DNA from: Alteriqipengyuania bathyomarina_B
GTDB lineage: Bacteria > Pseudomonadota > Alphaproteobacteria > Sphingomonadales > Sphingomonadaceae
NCBI RefSeq assembly: GCF_038594605.1
Contig: NZ_JBCFZM010000001.1
Location: 1-64,000, forward strand
Direction of reading: 5' to 3'
Length of the DNA stretch: 64,000 nucleotides
Shown: piece by piece, positions 16,643-25,253 of the stretch
How the letters are laid out: every line of letters begins with the position of its first letter
Position numbering within the stretch: the first letter of the stretch is position 1
Notes under the pieces: model-generated
Database searches by the model: none
Told to the model about the DNA's origin: nothing
What the model saw: the letters and a program-made list of their open reading frames with translations, nothing else
Program-made: the position numbers and the translations under genes

Positions 16643-17959
16643 GTGAGCACGATCCTGATCGACGGGTATAATCTCGGCCTCGAGAAAGGCACCGGGGTTG
16701 CGACCTATGCGCGCAATCTCAGTTACGAACTGCACGAGATGGGCCACCGGGTCGCCGTGCTGTACGGCAACCGGGGCTCGCCCAATCGCGACGATCTGCT
16801 GAGCGAGATTGCCTTCTTCGACGGCCCGGTGGAGCGGAACCGGCTGATCGAGCTGATCGACAGGGCGCGGCAGGCGCTGCGCAGCCCGCTCGATTACCGG
16901 GCCCATCGCGTGCCCGTCACCGGGCGGGTGGAGGCGCGCAGCTTCTCCGCGCGGCTGCCGTTCTTCGATGCGCTCTACAACGCCAACGAAATCTTTCATA
17001 ATGCGCACGGTGCCTACTGGCTGTGGGGCCGCACGGTCGGCGTTCGCATGCCGGATCGGCCCGATTTGGCGCACTGGACCTATCCGCTTCCGGTCCACAT
17101 TCCCAAGGTGCCCAACATCTACACGATGCACGACCTCGTGCCGCTCAAGCTGCCGTACACCACGCTCGACAACAAGCGGCGCTATCTCAAGCTGATGCGC
17201 CTGCTCGGCGCGAAGGCCGATCACATCGTCACCGTATCCGAGAATTCGAAGCGCGATCTGATCGATCTGATCGGCATCCCCGAGGAGAAGATCAGCAACA
17301 CCTACCAGTCGGTCCAGATACCCGCGAGGTTTCGCGACAAGCCAGAGGAACAGGTCGCCCGCGAGGTCGAAGGGGTGACCGGCTTCGGCTACCAGGAATA
17401 CCTGCTGTTCTGGGGCTCGCTCGAACCCAAGAAGAACCTCGGCCGCATGATCGAGGCCTATATGGCGAGCAAGGTGTCGACCCCGCTGGTCATCATCGGC
17501 GCGCAGGCATGGAAGGCGGAAAAGGAACTGGCGCTGCTGAACGAGGGCGACCCCGAAAAAGGCATCGTCTCGGCGATGGAACGCAGGCGCGGCGCGCGCA
17601 AACGGATCGTCCGGCTGGACTATGCGCCTTTCGGCCTGCTGGTCAGCCTGATCCGGGGCGCGAAATTCGCGCTGTTCCCTTCGCTTTACGAAGGGTTCGG
17701 CCTGCCCGCGCTCGAGGCCATGTTGCTCGGCACGCCGGTTGTCTGCTCCAACACCTCTTCGCTGCCCGAGGTGGTCGGCGAGGCGGCGCGGATGGTCGAC
17801 CCCTACGACACGCAGGCGATCACCGCCGCCATCCGAGAACTGGACGCCGACGCCGATCTGCGCAGCGAACTGAGCGCGCGCGGCATCGCGCAGGCACAGC
17901 TCTATAGCGCAGAAAATTACCGCGACCGCCTGCATCGCGTGTATGAGCGATTGCTGTGA
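16643..17959 (+). CDS. GT-B glycosyltransferase, family 4 type
   Basis: The 438-residue enzyme starts with GTG (STILIDGYNLGLEKGTGVAT). It has IYTMHDLVPLKLPY in the N-terminal domain, LLFWGSLEPKKNLGRMIEAY in the linker, and YEGFGLPALEAMLLGTPVV in the donor domain. A long insertion of about 90 residues between the N-terminal loop and the HDL motif is longer than in its two paralogues in this locus, and may shape acceptor specificity. It lies 14 bases after the methyltransferase gene and overlaps the start of the wza-like gene by one base (TGATG). Confidence 0.9.
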   Translation: MSTILIDGYNLGLEKGTGVATYARNLSYELHEMGHRVAVLYGNRGSPNRDDLLSEIAFFDGPVERNRLIELIDRARQALRSPLDYRAHRVPVTGRVEARSFSARLPFFDALYNANEIFHNAHGAYWLWGRTVGVRMPDRPDLAHWTYPLPVHIPKVPNIYTMHDLVPLKLPYTTLDNKRRYLKLMRLLGAKADHIVTVSENSKRDLIDLIGIPEEKISNTYQSVQIPARFRDKPEEQVAREVEGVTGFGYQEYLLFWGSLEPKKNLGRMIEAYMASKVSTPLVIIGAQAWKAEKELALLNEGDPEKGIVSAMERRRGARKRIVRLDYAPFGLLVSLIRGAKFALFPSLYEGFGLPALEAMLLGTPVVCSNTSSLPEVVGEAARMVDPYDTQAITAAIRELDADADLRSELSARGIAQAQLYSAENYRDRLHRVYERLL

Positions 17960-19137
17960 TGACCCACCGACCTTTCCCGCGCCTCGGCGCGCCCCTGTTG
18001 CTTGCGGTGGGAGCTTTGACGCTCGCGGGCTGCTCCTCTTTCGGAGCGGCAGGGCCGAGCACGCGCGACATCCGCGCGGCGGGCACTGCCCACGATCCGG
18101 CGAGCGACATCCTGATCGTCGATCTCGACCGTCCGGTGGCCGGGCGCATCGCCGACCTGACCGAGCGGCGCAGCTTCGCCAATGTGTTCGGCGATACCCT
18201 CGTCGCCGCGCCGTTGATCGAGCGGGGCGACCTGATCGCGGTGACCATGTGGGAAGCGCCGCCCGCCGTCCTGTTCGGCACCAGCGGCTCTTCGCGACCG
18301 TCCGAGGACCCGATGGTCGCGTCGAGCACGAGCCTACCCGAACAGCGGGTGGACGAAGACGGCGCGATCGCCATTCCCTTCGCGGGCAGGGTACAGGTGG
18401 CGGGGCGCACGCCTGCGCAGGTCCAGCGCGAGATCGTGGCGCGGCTGCGCGGCAAGGCCAACGATCCGCAGGCGATCGTGCGGCTGGTCGACAACCAGTC
18501 GAGCAATGTCACCATTCTGGGCGAAGTCGCCAATTCGCGCCGCGTGCCGCTGAGCGCGCGGGGCGAACGGCTGCTCGATATTCTTGCCCAGGCCGGTGGC
18601 CCGACCGAGGATGTCGACAAGGTCACCATCCGCCTGACGCGCGGAACCCGCGCGGAAACCATGCCGCTGGAGGCGGTGATCCTCGATCCCACGCAGAACG
18701 TGCCGCTGCGGGCGGACGACGTGGTGACCGTGATCCACCAGCCTTACAGCTTCATCGCGCTGGGCGCGGTGCAGCGCAATGCGGAGGTGCCGTTCGAGGG
18801 CGGGGGGCTGAGCCTCGCGCAGGCGCTGGGCCGGATCGGCGGCCTGCGCGACGACCGCTCGGACGTGCGCGGCGTGTTCGTCTTCCGCTTCGAAGACCTG
18901 GGCGCGCTACCGCCCGAGCTTGCCGCCAGCGCCAGTGCCACGCGCGATGGCCGGGTGCCGGTGATCTACCGGCTGGACCTGTCGCAGCCCGCCGGGCTGT
19001 TCGTGGCGCAGGATTTCGCGATGCGCGACGACGATGTGCTCTACGTATCGAGCGCACCGGGCGCGGACCTCCAGCGCTTCATCGCGACGCTGACCAGCTT
19101 CGCGCTCTCTTCGATCGCCATCGGCAATTCGCTCTAG
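17959..19137 (+). CDS. wza: Polysaccharide export outer-membrane lipoprotein (Wza/KpsD family)
   Basis: The 392-residue secreted lipoprotein (lipobox LTLAGC at about residues 19-24) has the polysaccharide biosynthesis/export domain (IERGDLIAVTMWEAPP; VDEDGAIAIPFAGRVQVAGRT, about residues 95-175). Two SLBB-like soluble repeats follow (NVTILGEVANSRRVPLS; SFIALGAVQRNAEVPF). It would form the outer-membrane channel for the polysaccharide carried by the KpsMTE-like proteins. ATG 17959 overlaps the preceding stop by one base; GTG 17956 would add one residue. It closes the operon that begins at ino1. Confidence 0.93.
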   Translation: MTHRPFPRLGAPLLLAVGALTLAGCSSFGAAGPSTRDIRAAGTAHDPASDILIVDLDRPVAGRIADLTERRSFANVFGDTLVAAPLIERGDLIAVTMWEAPPAVLFGTSGSSRPSEDPMVASSTSLPEQRVDEDGAIAIPFAGRVQVAGRTPAQVQREIVARLRGKANDPQAIVRLVDNQSSNVTILGEVANSRRVPLSARGERLLDILAQAGGPTEDVDKVTIRLTRGTRAETMPLEAVILDPTQNVPLRADDVVTVIHQPYSFIALGAVQRNAEVPFEGGGLSLAQALGRIGGLRDDRSDVRGVFVFRFEDLGALPPELAASASATRDGRVPVIYRLDLSQPAGLFVAQDFAMRDDDVLYVSSAPGADLQRFIATLTSFALSSIAIGNSL

Positions 19138-19146
19138 CGGGGCGGG

Positions 19147-20211
19147 ATGAACGCGCAGAAGCCCGAATTCTTCGCCGGCGACCTGTTCGGCGAACTCTAT
19201 CAGTCCGATGCGGTGCCCGCGCGGCGCAAGCTGCGCGAGTTCGTGCCGGGCCTGCTGCTGTGCGCGACAGCCTCGCTCGCTGCGGCCACGCTGTCCGACA
19301 CCTACGGTTTCCCCGTCATCCTGCTGGGCCTGCTGATTGGCCTCGCGCTTAGTTTCGTGAGCGAGGTGGAGGTGACGGCGCCGGGGCTCGATTTCGCCTC
19401 GCGCCACTTCCTGCGCGCCGGGATCGTGTTGCTGGGGCTGCAAGTGACCTTTGCGCAGGTCGGCGCGCTGGGCTGGGCCGCGTTCGGCGGTCTGCTGCTG
19501 GTGATGGCCGGAGCCTTCGCCGCCGCGCTGGTGACCGCGCGGATGGTGGGCGAGGGGCGCGAGGCTGGCGTGCTGGCGGGCGGCGCGACTGCGATCTGCG
19601 GCGCCTCGGCGGCGTTGGCACTCTATGGCGTAATTGGGCGCGAACGGCTGGACCAGGCGCGTTTCTCGGTCACGCTGGTTGGAATCGCCGTGGCGAGCGC
19701 GATCGCGATGCTCGCCTATCCGACCATCGCGCGGATCGCTGGCTTCACCGACGCGCAGGCGGGTTTCCTCATCGGTGCGGCGGTGCATGATGCGGCGCAG
19801 GCGATCGGCGGCGGCTACAGCTATTCCGATGCCGCGGGCGCCAGCACGACGGTGGTAAAGCTGGCGCGGGTCGCGATGCTCGGGCCGATCGTGATGCTCG
19901 CAGCCCTGTGGCTGGGGGCCGCAGACGGGAGCAAGGGCGGCTCGATCTGGCAGCGAGTGGCGATGCCGTGGTTCATTGCCGGGTTCTTCGCGGTGCTGGT
20001 GGTCAACAGCCTGGTCACGGTGCCCGCCGAGTGGCGCGAAACCGCGCTCGACATCTCCAAGGGGCTGCTGCTGGCGGCGGTGACCGCCACCGCGATGCGT
20101 TCGCGCATGGCGCTGGTTCTCGCAGCGGGGTGGAAGCCGCTGCTGCCGGTTGCGGTGGCAAGCTTGGTGTCCTTCGTGCTCGCCTTCGTGGTGGCGCTGT
20201 CGGTGGTTTAG
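19147..20211 (+). CDS. YeiH/UPF0324 family membrane transporter (putative sulfate exporter)
   Basis: This 354-residue protein with about 10 membrane helices belongs to the YeiH family, recognised by FPVILLGLLIGLALSF, RAGIVLLGLQVTFAQ, GGATAICGASAALA and GAAVHDAAQAIGGGY. The family is annotated as putative sulfate or C4-sulfonate-degradation exporters, but the substrate is not established. It follows the capsule operon by 9 bases on the same strand, so cotranscription is possible without a functional link. It converges exactly on the Lrp-type regulator gene, with no space for a separate terminator. Confidence 0.88.
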   Translation: MNAQKPEFFAGDLFGELYQSDAVPARRKLREFVPGLLLCATASLAAATLSDTYGFPVILLGLLIGLALSFVSEVEVTAPGLDFASRHFLRAGIVLLGLQVTFAQVGALGWAAFGGLLLVMAGAFAAALVTARMVGEGREAGVLAGGATAICGASAALALYGVIGRERLDQARFSVTLVGIAVASAIAMLAYPTIARIAGFTDAQAGFLIGAAVHDAAQAIGGGYSYSDAAGASTTVVKLARVAMLGPIVMLAALWLGAADGSKGGSIWQRVAMPWFIAGFFAVLVVNSLVTVPAEWRETALDISKGLLLAAVTATAMRSRMALVLAAGWKPLLPVAVASLVSFVLAFVVALSVV

Positions 20212-20688
20212 CTAGGATGGACGCGGGAGCGCGGTGGTGTGCTTCATCCGCTCCATCGAAAAGCTTGCCGTGACATCGGCCAGCCCGGGCACCTTCTCGA
20301 TCAGTCGCTGATAGATGCGGTCGTAATCCGCGATGTCGCGCACCTGCAGCGCAAGCATGTAATCGATATCGCCCGCCATCCGGTGGCATTCGACGATCTC
20401 GTCGATCGCGGCGATCCCGTCCGAGAACGCCTTGAGCCACTCGGGGTCGTGGTGCTTGGTGCGGATGGCGACGAACACCGTGGTGCCAAGGCCGACCTTG
20501 GCCGCATCGAGCAGCGCGACCCGTTTCTCGATGATCCCGGCATCCTCCATCCGCCGGATTCGCCGCCAGCACGGGTTGGTCGACAGCCCGACCTGCTCGC
20601 CGATCGCATGGACGGGGAGCGAGGCGTCGCGCTGGAGAATATCAAGGATCGCCCAGTCTATGGGATCGAGTTGCATATCATTGGCCAT
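20212..20688 (-). CDS. Lrp/AsnC family transcriptional regulator
   Basis: The 158-residue protein has an N-terminal winged helix (LDPIDWAILDILQRDASLPV, then GLSTNPCWRRIRRMEDAGII) and a C-terminal RAM domain (ECHRMAGDIDYMLALQVRDIADY) that usually binds an amino acid and drives oligomerisation. WRRIRR in the recognition region is typical of the Lrp group found beside transporters. It is encoded opposite a small DUF6356 gene, with a ~110-base A+T-richer intergenic region containing likely divergent promoters. The effector is unknown. Confidence 0.93.
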   Translation of the reverse strand: MANDMQLDPIDWAILDILQRDASLPVHAIGEQVGLSTNPCWRRIRRMEDAGIIEKRVALLDAAKVGLGTTVFVAIRTKHHDPEWLKAFSDGIAAIDEIVECHRMAGDIDYMLALQVRDIADYDRIYQRLIEKVPGLADVTASFSMERMKHTTALPRPS

Positions 20689-20796
20689 TGTTGGGATAAA
20701 CTATTCGATAAGAGCGGATTTGGCGAGACATTTGGGATTTCATTCGCCTCGCCGCGTCATATCATCCCGCAAGCGCAGCATAAGATGGGACACGAC

Positions 20797-21033
20797 ATGA
20801 TCCGCAGGGCCTTTACCCAGCATCCCGCCTCGGTCGGGGAGAGCTATTTCGAGCATTTCGTCCATGCATCGGGCTTCGGCTTCCGCATGATCCTGGGGGG
20901 CATCGCCTGCATGCTGCACGGCGTGCTGCCCTTCCTGTTTGTGAAGACCGGCAGCAAGCAGATCGAGACGCTACATGGCCGCATGGTGGTGAACCGCAGC
21001 AAGCTGCCCCAGCCAATCGACTTCGTTATCTAG
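20797..21033 (+). CDS. DUF6356 family small membrane protein
   Basis: The 78-residue protein shows the DUF6356 pattern common in sphingomonads: AFTQHPASVGESYFEHFVHA, a membrane segment RMILGGIACMLHGVLPFLF, then KTGSKQIETLHGRMV. The function is not known. ATG 20797 is preferred over ATG 20785 because GGGA lies about 6 bases upstream of it. It is divergent from the Lrp-type regulator, which may control it. Confidence 0.8.
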   Translation: MIRRAFTQHPASVGESYFEHFVHASGFGFRMILGGIACMLHGVLPFLFVKTGSKQIETLHGRMVVNRSKLPQPIDFVI

Positions 21034-21056
21034 GGAGCGTGGCCTGTTAGTGTGCT

Positions 21057-21077
21057 AATGAGAATGAGTTGCATTTA
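21057..21077 (+). promoter_or_regulatory. Fur-box-like site
   Basis: The stretch AATGAGAATGAGTTGCATTT resembles the Fur operators found upstream of iron-repressed genes in Sphingomonadales (AATGAGAATnATTnGCATT form). The left half-site TGAGAAT is canonical and the right half (AGTTGCA) matches less well. It lies about 60 bases upstream of the small gene at 21135, in the expected promoter region. Confidence 0.5.
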
Positions 21078-21134
21078 CATATCATGCAAGGTGGGCTAGC
21101 TTCGATTCGACGCCAGCAAGGGAGCACCACCATC

Positions 21135-21545
21135 ATGGCCTTCGATCTCGACCTACTGACCAGCACGCCCGATATCCGCAGCGTTGCGCCGATCCATGCC
21201 AGCCTGGTCCGCGCGCTGCGCTACACGCATGTTGCTCGTCGCGGGCGGGCCTTTTGCTGCGACGATCTGGCCGAACAGCTCGGCGCGCCGCTGGCGGTGC
21301 ATGCCTTTCTGGTCTTTCTGGACGAGGCGGGGCGGGCGTGGCCCGAACCGATCGCGCTCAACCCGCCCTGCCGCAGCCGCATGAGCTACGACGAGATGCT
21401 GCTGGTCGACTGCGCGACCGCTGCAGCGAAGAACGACCGTGCCTCGTTCGACGACTTCCTGCGCGACATGCTCGATTCCTCGCGGCGGCAATCGGTTTGG
21501 AACGCGGCGCGGCGGCTGATGGCGCGGATGTCCGTCTCCAGCTGA
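21135..21545 (+). CDS. Small protein of unknown function behind a Fur-box-like site
   Basis: I do not recognise the 136-residue product. It is soluble and leucine/alanine rich, has four Cys (two adjacent in RAFCCDDLAEQL) and no signal peptide or membrane segment. ATG 21135 follows AGGGAGC at a suitable distance and begins MAFDLDLLTSTPD. The upstream region carries a Fur-like operator, so iron-dependent expression is an inference from context only. Confidence 0.65.
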   Translation: MAFDLDLLTSTPDIRSVAPIHASLVRALRYTHVARRGRAFCCDDLAEQLGAPLAVHAFLVFLDEAGRAWPEPIALNPPCRSRMSYDEMLLVDCATAAAKNDRASFDDFLRDMLDSSRRQSVWNAARRLMARMSVSS

Positions 21546-21637
21546 GCCGCGCGGGTCAGCTTCGACGCGAGGCAGAATTTACCCGGCGGTAACCATCGCG
21601 CGCCTAGACCGGGCTCACGCGAAGGGGCCCCGCTGAC

Positions 21638-22654
21638 GTGAAACTGATCATCCAGATACCGTGTTTGAACGAGGAGGAGACCCTCCCGCAGACGCTCGTC
21701 GATCTTCCGCGCAGCATTCCGGGCATCGACAAGGTCGAGATCCTCGTCATCGACGACGGCTCGACCGACCGCACGGTCGAGGTCGCGCGGCGTTTCGGCG
21801 TTCATCACATCGTCGAGAACGGCACCAATCGCGGCCTCGCGCGCAGTTTCTCGCGCGGGATCGAAGAGGCGCTGCGCCAGGGCGCGGACATCATCGTCAA
21901 CACCGATGGCGACAACCAGTATTGCGGGGCGGACATTGCCAAGCTGGTCGCGCCGATCGTCGCGCGGCAGGCCGACGTGGTGATCGGCGACCGGCAGACG
22001 CGCAAGATTGCGCATTTCTCGCCCTTCAAGAAGCTCCTTCAGCGGCTCGGCAGCACGGCCGTCTCGACACTGGCGGGCACGCGGGTGCCCGATGCGGTAT
22101 CGGGCTTTCGCGCGATCAGCCGCGAGGCCGCGCTCAAGACCAATATCGTCTCGCCCTTCAGCTACACGATCGAGACCGTCCTGCAGGCCGGTCGCAAGAA
22201 CATGAAGATTGTCTCGGTCCCGGTCGGCACCAATGCGAAGACGCGCGAGAGTCGCCTGTTCACCAACATTCCGAATTTCGTCACCCGCCAGCTCAAGACG
22301 CTGCTGCAGATGTACGTGATGTATTCGCCGCTGCGCGCCTTCTGTACGCTGGGGCTCGTCCTCGCGGCGGTCGGCATTGCGCCGATCCTGCGCTTCATGT
22401 GGTTCTATTTCAGCGGTGACGGCACGGGCCACCTGCAATCGCTGGTGCTGGGCGGGGTGCTGTGCGTGATGGCCTTCATCGCGTTTACCGCCGGGCTGCT
22501 GGCAGACGTGGTCAGCCGCAACCGGCAATTGCTGGAGCTGACGCTGGAGAAGGTCCGGCGGCTGGAGCTGGCGCAGGGCGAATCCGTTCCGGCGTCGACG
22601 GAAGAACCGGACACCACCGTGATCGAACCCGCCTCGCTGCGCGCGCAGGGCTGA
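21638..22654 (+). CDS. GT2 glycosyltransferase with C-terminal membrane helices (GtrB/DPM-like)
   Basis: The 338-residue enzyme has a GT-A domain (IIQIPCLNEEETLPQTL; VIDDGSTDRT; NRGLARSFSRGIEEAL; VNTDGDNQY as the DxD-type motif; PDAVSGFRAISREA). Two C-terminal helices follow at about residues 232-252 and 265-290. This architecture is that of polyprenyl-phosphate glycosyltransferases (GtrB, DPM1), which load a sugar on undecaprenyl phosphate at the cytoplasmic face. It starts with GTG, and a membrane glycosyltransferase gene follows 3 bases after the stop, so the pair is probably an operon. Confidence 0.88.
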   Translation: MKLIIQIPCLNEEETLPQTLVDLPRSIPGIDKVEILVIDDGSTDRTVEVARRFGVHHIVENGTNRGLARSFSRGIEEALRQGADIIVNTDGDNQYCGADIAKLVAPIVARQADVVIGDRQTRKIAHFSPFKKLLQRLGSTAVSTLAGTRVPDAVSGFRAISREAALKTNIVSPFSYTIETVLQAGRKNMKIVSVPVGTNAKTRESRLFTNIPNFVTRQLKTLLQMYVMYSPLRAFCTLGLVLAAVGIAPILRFMWFYFSGDGTGHLQSLVLGGVLCVMAFIAFTAGLLADVVSRNRQLLELTLEKVRRLELAQGESVPASTEEPDTTVIEPASLRAQG

Positions 22655-22657
22655 GCG

Positions 22658-24331
22658 ATGGGAGCGGTCATGGCCGATCCCGCGGTGCATGCTTCGCCCA
22701 AGCGGCTGCCCGCCGTGCGGCAATCGGTCTACGCCTTCGCCGCGCTCGCATTCGTGGCGCTGCTCCAGATCGTCCTGTTGACGCAGAAGGGCATCAACTG
22801 GGACGAATTCTTCCACCTCACCGAAATCTACCGGTTCCGGCAAGGCACGCTGGACCATCCGATGCAGACCTTCTGGGTGCGTCCGCTGGCCTGGGTGATG
22901 GATGTGGAGGGGACTTCGGTCGATCACATCGTCCTGATCCGGGCCTTCATGCAGGCCGCCGCGCTGGCCACTGCTGCCGGGATCTTCGCGGTGGCACGCC
23001 GTTTCGCCGGGCCGACGGCCGCGCTGCTGTGCGCCTCGGCGTATCTTTCCGCCGGCTATGTCTTCACGCAGGCCTTTGCCTATCGCGCCGATCCGCTCGC
23101 CGCTGCATGCCTCGTGTGGGTGCTATGGATCGTCGGGGCGGAGCGACTGTCCTGGAACAAGGTCGCACTGGGCGCCGGGCTGACCGCGCTGGCAGGCCTG
23201 TTCACGGTGAAAAGCGCTTTCTGGATCGTGCCCATCGGCGGCTACGCGCTGTGGGCGCTCTGGCCGATCCCCCGGCAGGAACAGCTCGCGCGGGTCGCCA
23301 GGCTGGCGGTTCTTGCAGGTGGCGGCGCGGCGCTGTTCGCGATCGCTCTGGCACTGCATGGGGCAGGACTGCCAAGCGACACGGCGGAGGCATCGGCCAA
23401 GAGCCTCAATTCCGCAGGCTCGGTCGTGTTTTCCGAAGGGCTCTTCCCGCAGGGGCACTTCCTGCTGCGCCAGATCGGCATGGGCTTGCCCTTTGCGGCG
23501 CTGGCCTTGCTGGCCGTGGCCGAGTGGCGCAAGCAAGACGGTTCCGCGCGTACTCTCGTGCTGCTCGCAGGGCTTTACGGCATGCTGCTGACTCTGGCGG
23601 TCTATCGCAATGCCTACCCCTATTACTTCGTATTCCTGTTGCCGCCGGTCGCGATCGCGCTGGCGCCGCTGCTCGACAAGATGACCGCACGGGGGCGCGC
23701 GCCGCTCTATGCGCTGATCTTTGCCGCCAATGCCGCGATCCTCTTCATGCTCGACCCCGCCGAGCCGCTGCCCAACCAGCGGATCGTGCAGGAGGGCGTG
23801 CGCGAAGTCTTTCCCGAACCGGTGACCTATGTCGATTTCAGCGGGCATATCGGCGACTATCCGCGCGCGGTCGATTTCATGACCTCCGGCTGGGGGCTGA
23901 AGAACTATCGTGCGCGCGGTGTGCCGGAAATTAGCGAGCGGGCGCAGCGTGAGCCGATCCCGCTGTTCATCGACAATCACTGGGTTCTGCACGCCGCCGT
24001 CACCGGCGAGCGCGCGCCCGAGGAGCTGCTGCCCGAAGACGCGCGCTTCATTCGCGAGAACTACGTGCGCCACTGGGGCCCGATGTATGTTGCGGGCAAG
24101 CGAATCGCGGCCGATGCAGCGACCATCCGGATCGAAGTGCCCGGAACATACACGATTGAGGATGCGCCGGTGACGATCGCCGGGCGACGATACGAAGCGG
24201 GCCGCACGATCGTGCTGCCGCGCGGACAATACCCGGTCGTGGCGAAGGATCCGGCAACGCTGCGTTGGGGCGATCACCTCCCGCAGCCCGGCATTGCTCC
24301 GCCGCGCGGCATGATGATGTCCGAATATTAG
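22658..24331 (+). CDS. GT-C type membrane glycosyltransferase (ArnT/PMT-like fold)
   Basis: The 557-residue protein has roughly ten membrane helices in its first 380 residues and a soluble C-terminal domain of about 170 residues. The first periplasmic loop carries INWDEFFHLTEIYRF, the acidic motif typical of GT-C enzymes that use polyprenyl-phosphate sugars; AFAYRADPLAA marks a later loop. It would transfer the sugar loaded by the upstream GT2 enzyme to an acceptor outside the membrane. The start could be ATG 22658 or ATG 22670; the second has GGGAG 5 bases upstream. The acceptor is unknown. Confidence 0.75.
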   Translation: MGAVMADPAVHASPKRLPAVRQSVYAFAALAFVALLQIVLLTQKGINWDEFFHLTEIYRFRQGTLDHPMQTFWVRPLAWVMDVEGTSVDHIVLIRAFMQAAALATAAGIFAVARRFAGPTAALLCASAYLSAGYVFTQAFAYRADPLAAACLVWVLWIVGAERLSWNKVALGAGLTALAGLFTVKSAFWIVPIGGYALWALWPIPRQEQLARVARLAVLAGGGAALFAIALALHGAGLPSDTAEASAKSLNSAGSVVFSEGLFPQGHFLLRQIGMGLPFAALALLAVAEWRKQDGSARTLVLLAGLYGMLLTLAVYRNAYPYYFVFLLPPVAIALAPLLDKMTARGRAPLYALIFAANAAILFMLDPAEPLPNQRIVQEGVREVFPEPVTYVDFSGHIGDYPRAVDFMTSGWGLKNYRARGVPEISERAQREPIPLFIDNHWVLHAAVTGERAPEELLPEDARFIRENYVRHWGPMYVAGKRIAADAATIRIEVPGTYTIEDAPVTIAGRRYEAGRTIVLPRGQYPVVAKDPATLRWGDHLPQPGIAPPRGMMMSEY

Positions 24332-24332
24332 C

Positions 24333-25244
24333 ATGCGGCCGCTCGACCCTTCGCAGTTTTTCGGCGGCGAGACCTCGCCTGCGTCGCTTGCGACCCGTTT
24401 CCTGCCTTCCATCGGCTGGATGCGGGGTTTCCTCGCGCGGCATCGGCGGATCATGCTTGCGCTTGCCGGCGTGCTGTTCGTCGGCGGATTCGCCTGGGCG
24501 CTCGCCAGTGCGGACATCGCTTTCTCGACCATCGCGTGGAACTGGGTGGGCGGCGCGATTGCGCTGGGTTTCGCGGGGGTCGTCCTCAACGGGCTCGAAC
24601 TGAGCGTGTCGGCCAAGGCCATCGGGCGCCGTTTCCCTGCGGGCGAGGCGATCCATCTTTCGAGCGTGGGCATCCTGTCCAATCTCCTGCCCGTTCCCGC
24701 CAGCGCGCTGGTGCGCGGCGCGGCGCTGGTGGCGCGGGGCGCGACCCTCGCGCAGAGCGGGCGCATTCTTCTGTATGTCGGACTCCTGCGGCTGGCGGTT
24801 GCCGGGGCGATTACCGGCGCGGCGCTGCTTGGCGGGCCGCTGGGCCTGCCGGTCTTGGCGGTGAGCATGCTGGCCAGCGCAGCGCTGGTGGCCTTGCTGA
24901 TTCGCACCGGCGGCCTCGCTTGCGCTGCCGGGCTGCTTGCACTGCGGATCGGCATGCTGGGAATCGTCGCGGTCCAGCTGCTGCTGTGTTTCCGGGCGCT
25001 GGGCGCGGATGCCGGGCTGGCTGACGCCGCGCTCCACGCGATTGCGCCGGTCGTCGGCTCGGCGGTCGGTATCGTGCCGGGCGGGCTGGGAGTATCCGAA
25101 GCGATCGGAGCCGCCCTCGCGCTGCTTGCCAGCGCATCGCCTGCGATGGCGTTCGCCGCCCTCGCGCTCAATCGGATTGCGGGATATGCCTGCGCTCTGG
25201 CAACGGTTCTGGGGTTCCAGCTGCGCGGGGCCTTCGCCCGCTAA
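24333..25244 (+). CDS. Lysylphosphatidylglycerol synthase-TM/UPF0104 family membrane protein (flippase-like)
   Basis: The 303-residue multi-pass protein has the family marks VLNGLELSVSAKAIGRRFP, ILSNLLPVPASALVRGAAL and GIVPGGLGVSEAIGAALAL. Members range from MprF flippase domains to stand-alone proteins in glycan loci. It starts one base after the upstream gene's stop, so the GT2, GT-C and this gene are one operon. A role in flipping the polyprenyl-linked sugar is a reasonable inference, since no GtrA-like flippase is present. Convergent to galE with 9 bases between stops. Confidence 0.78.
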   Translation: MRPLDPSQFFGGETSPASLATRFLPSIGWMRGFLARHRRIMLALAGVLFVGGFAWALASADIAFSTIAWNWVGGAIALGFAGVVLNGLELSVSAKAIGRRFPAGEAIHLSSVGILSNLLPVPASALVRGAALVARGATLAQSGRILLYVGLLRLAVAGAITGAALLGGPLGLPVLAVSMLASAALVALLIRTGGLACAAGLLALRIGMLGIVAVQLLLCFRALGADAGLADAALHAIAPVVGSAVGIVPGGLGVSEAIGAALALLASASPAMAFAALALNRIAGYACALATVLGFQLRGAFAR

Positions 25245-25253
25245 CCCAAGTGC

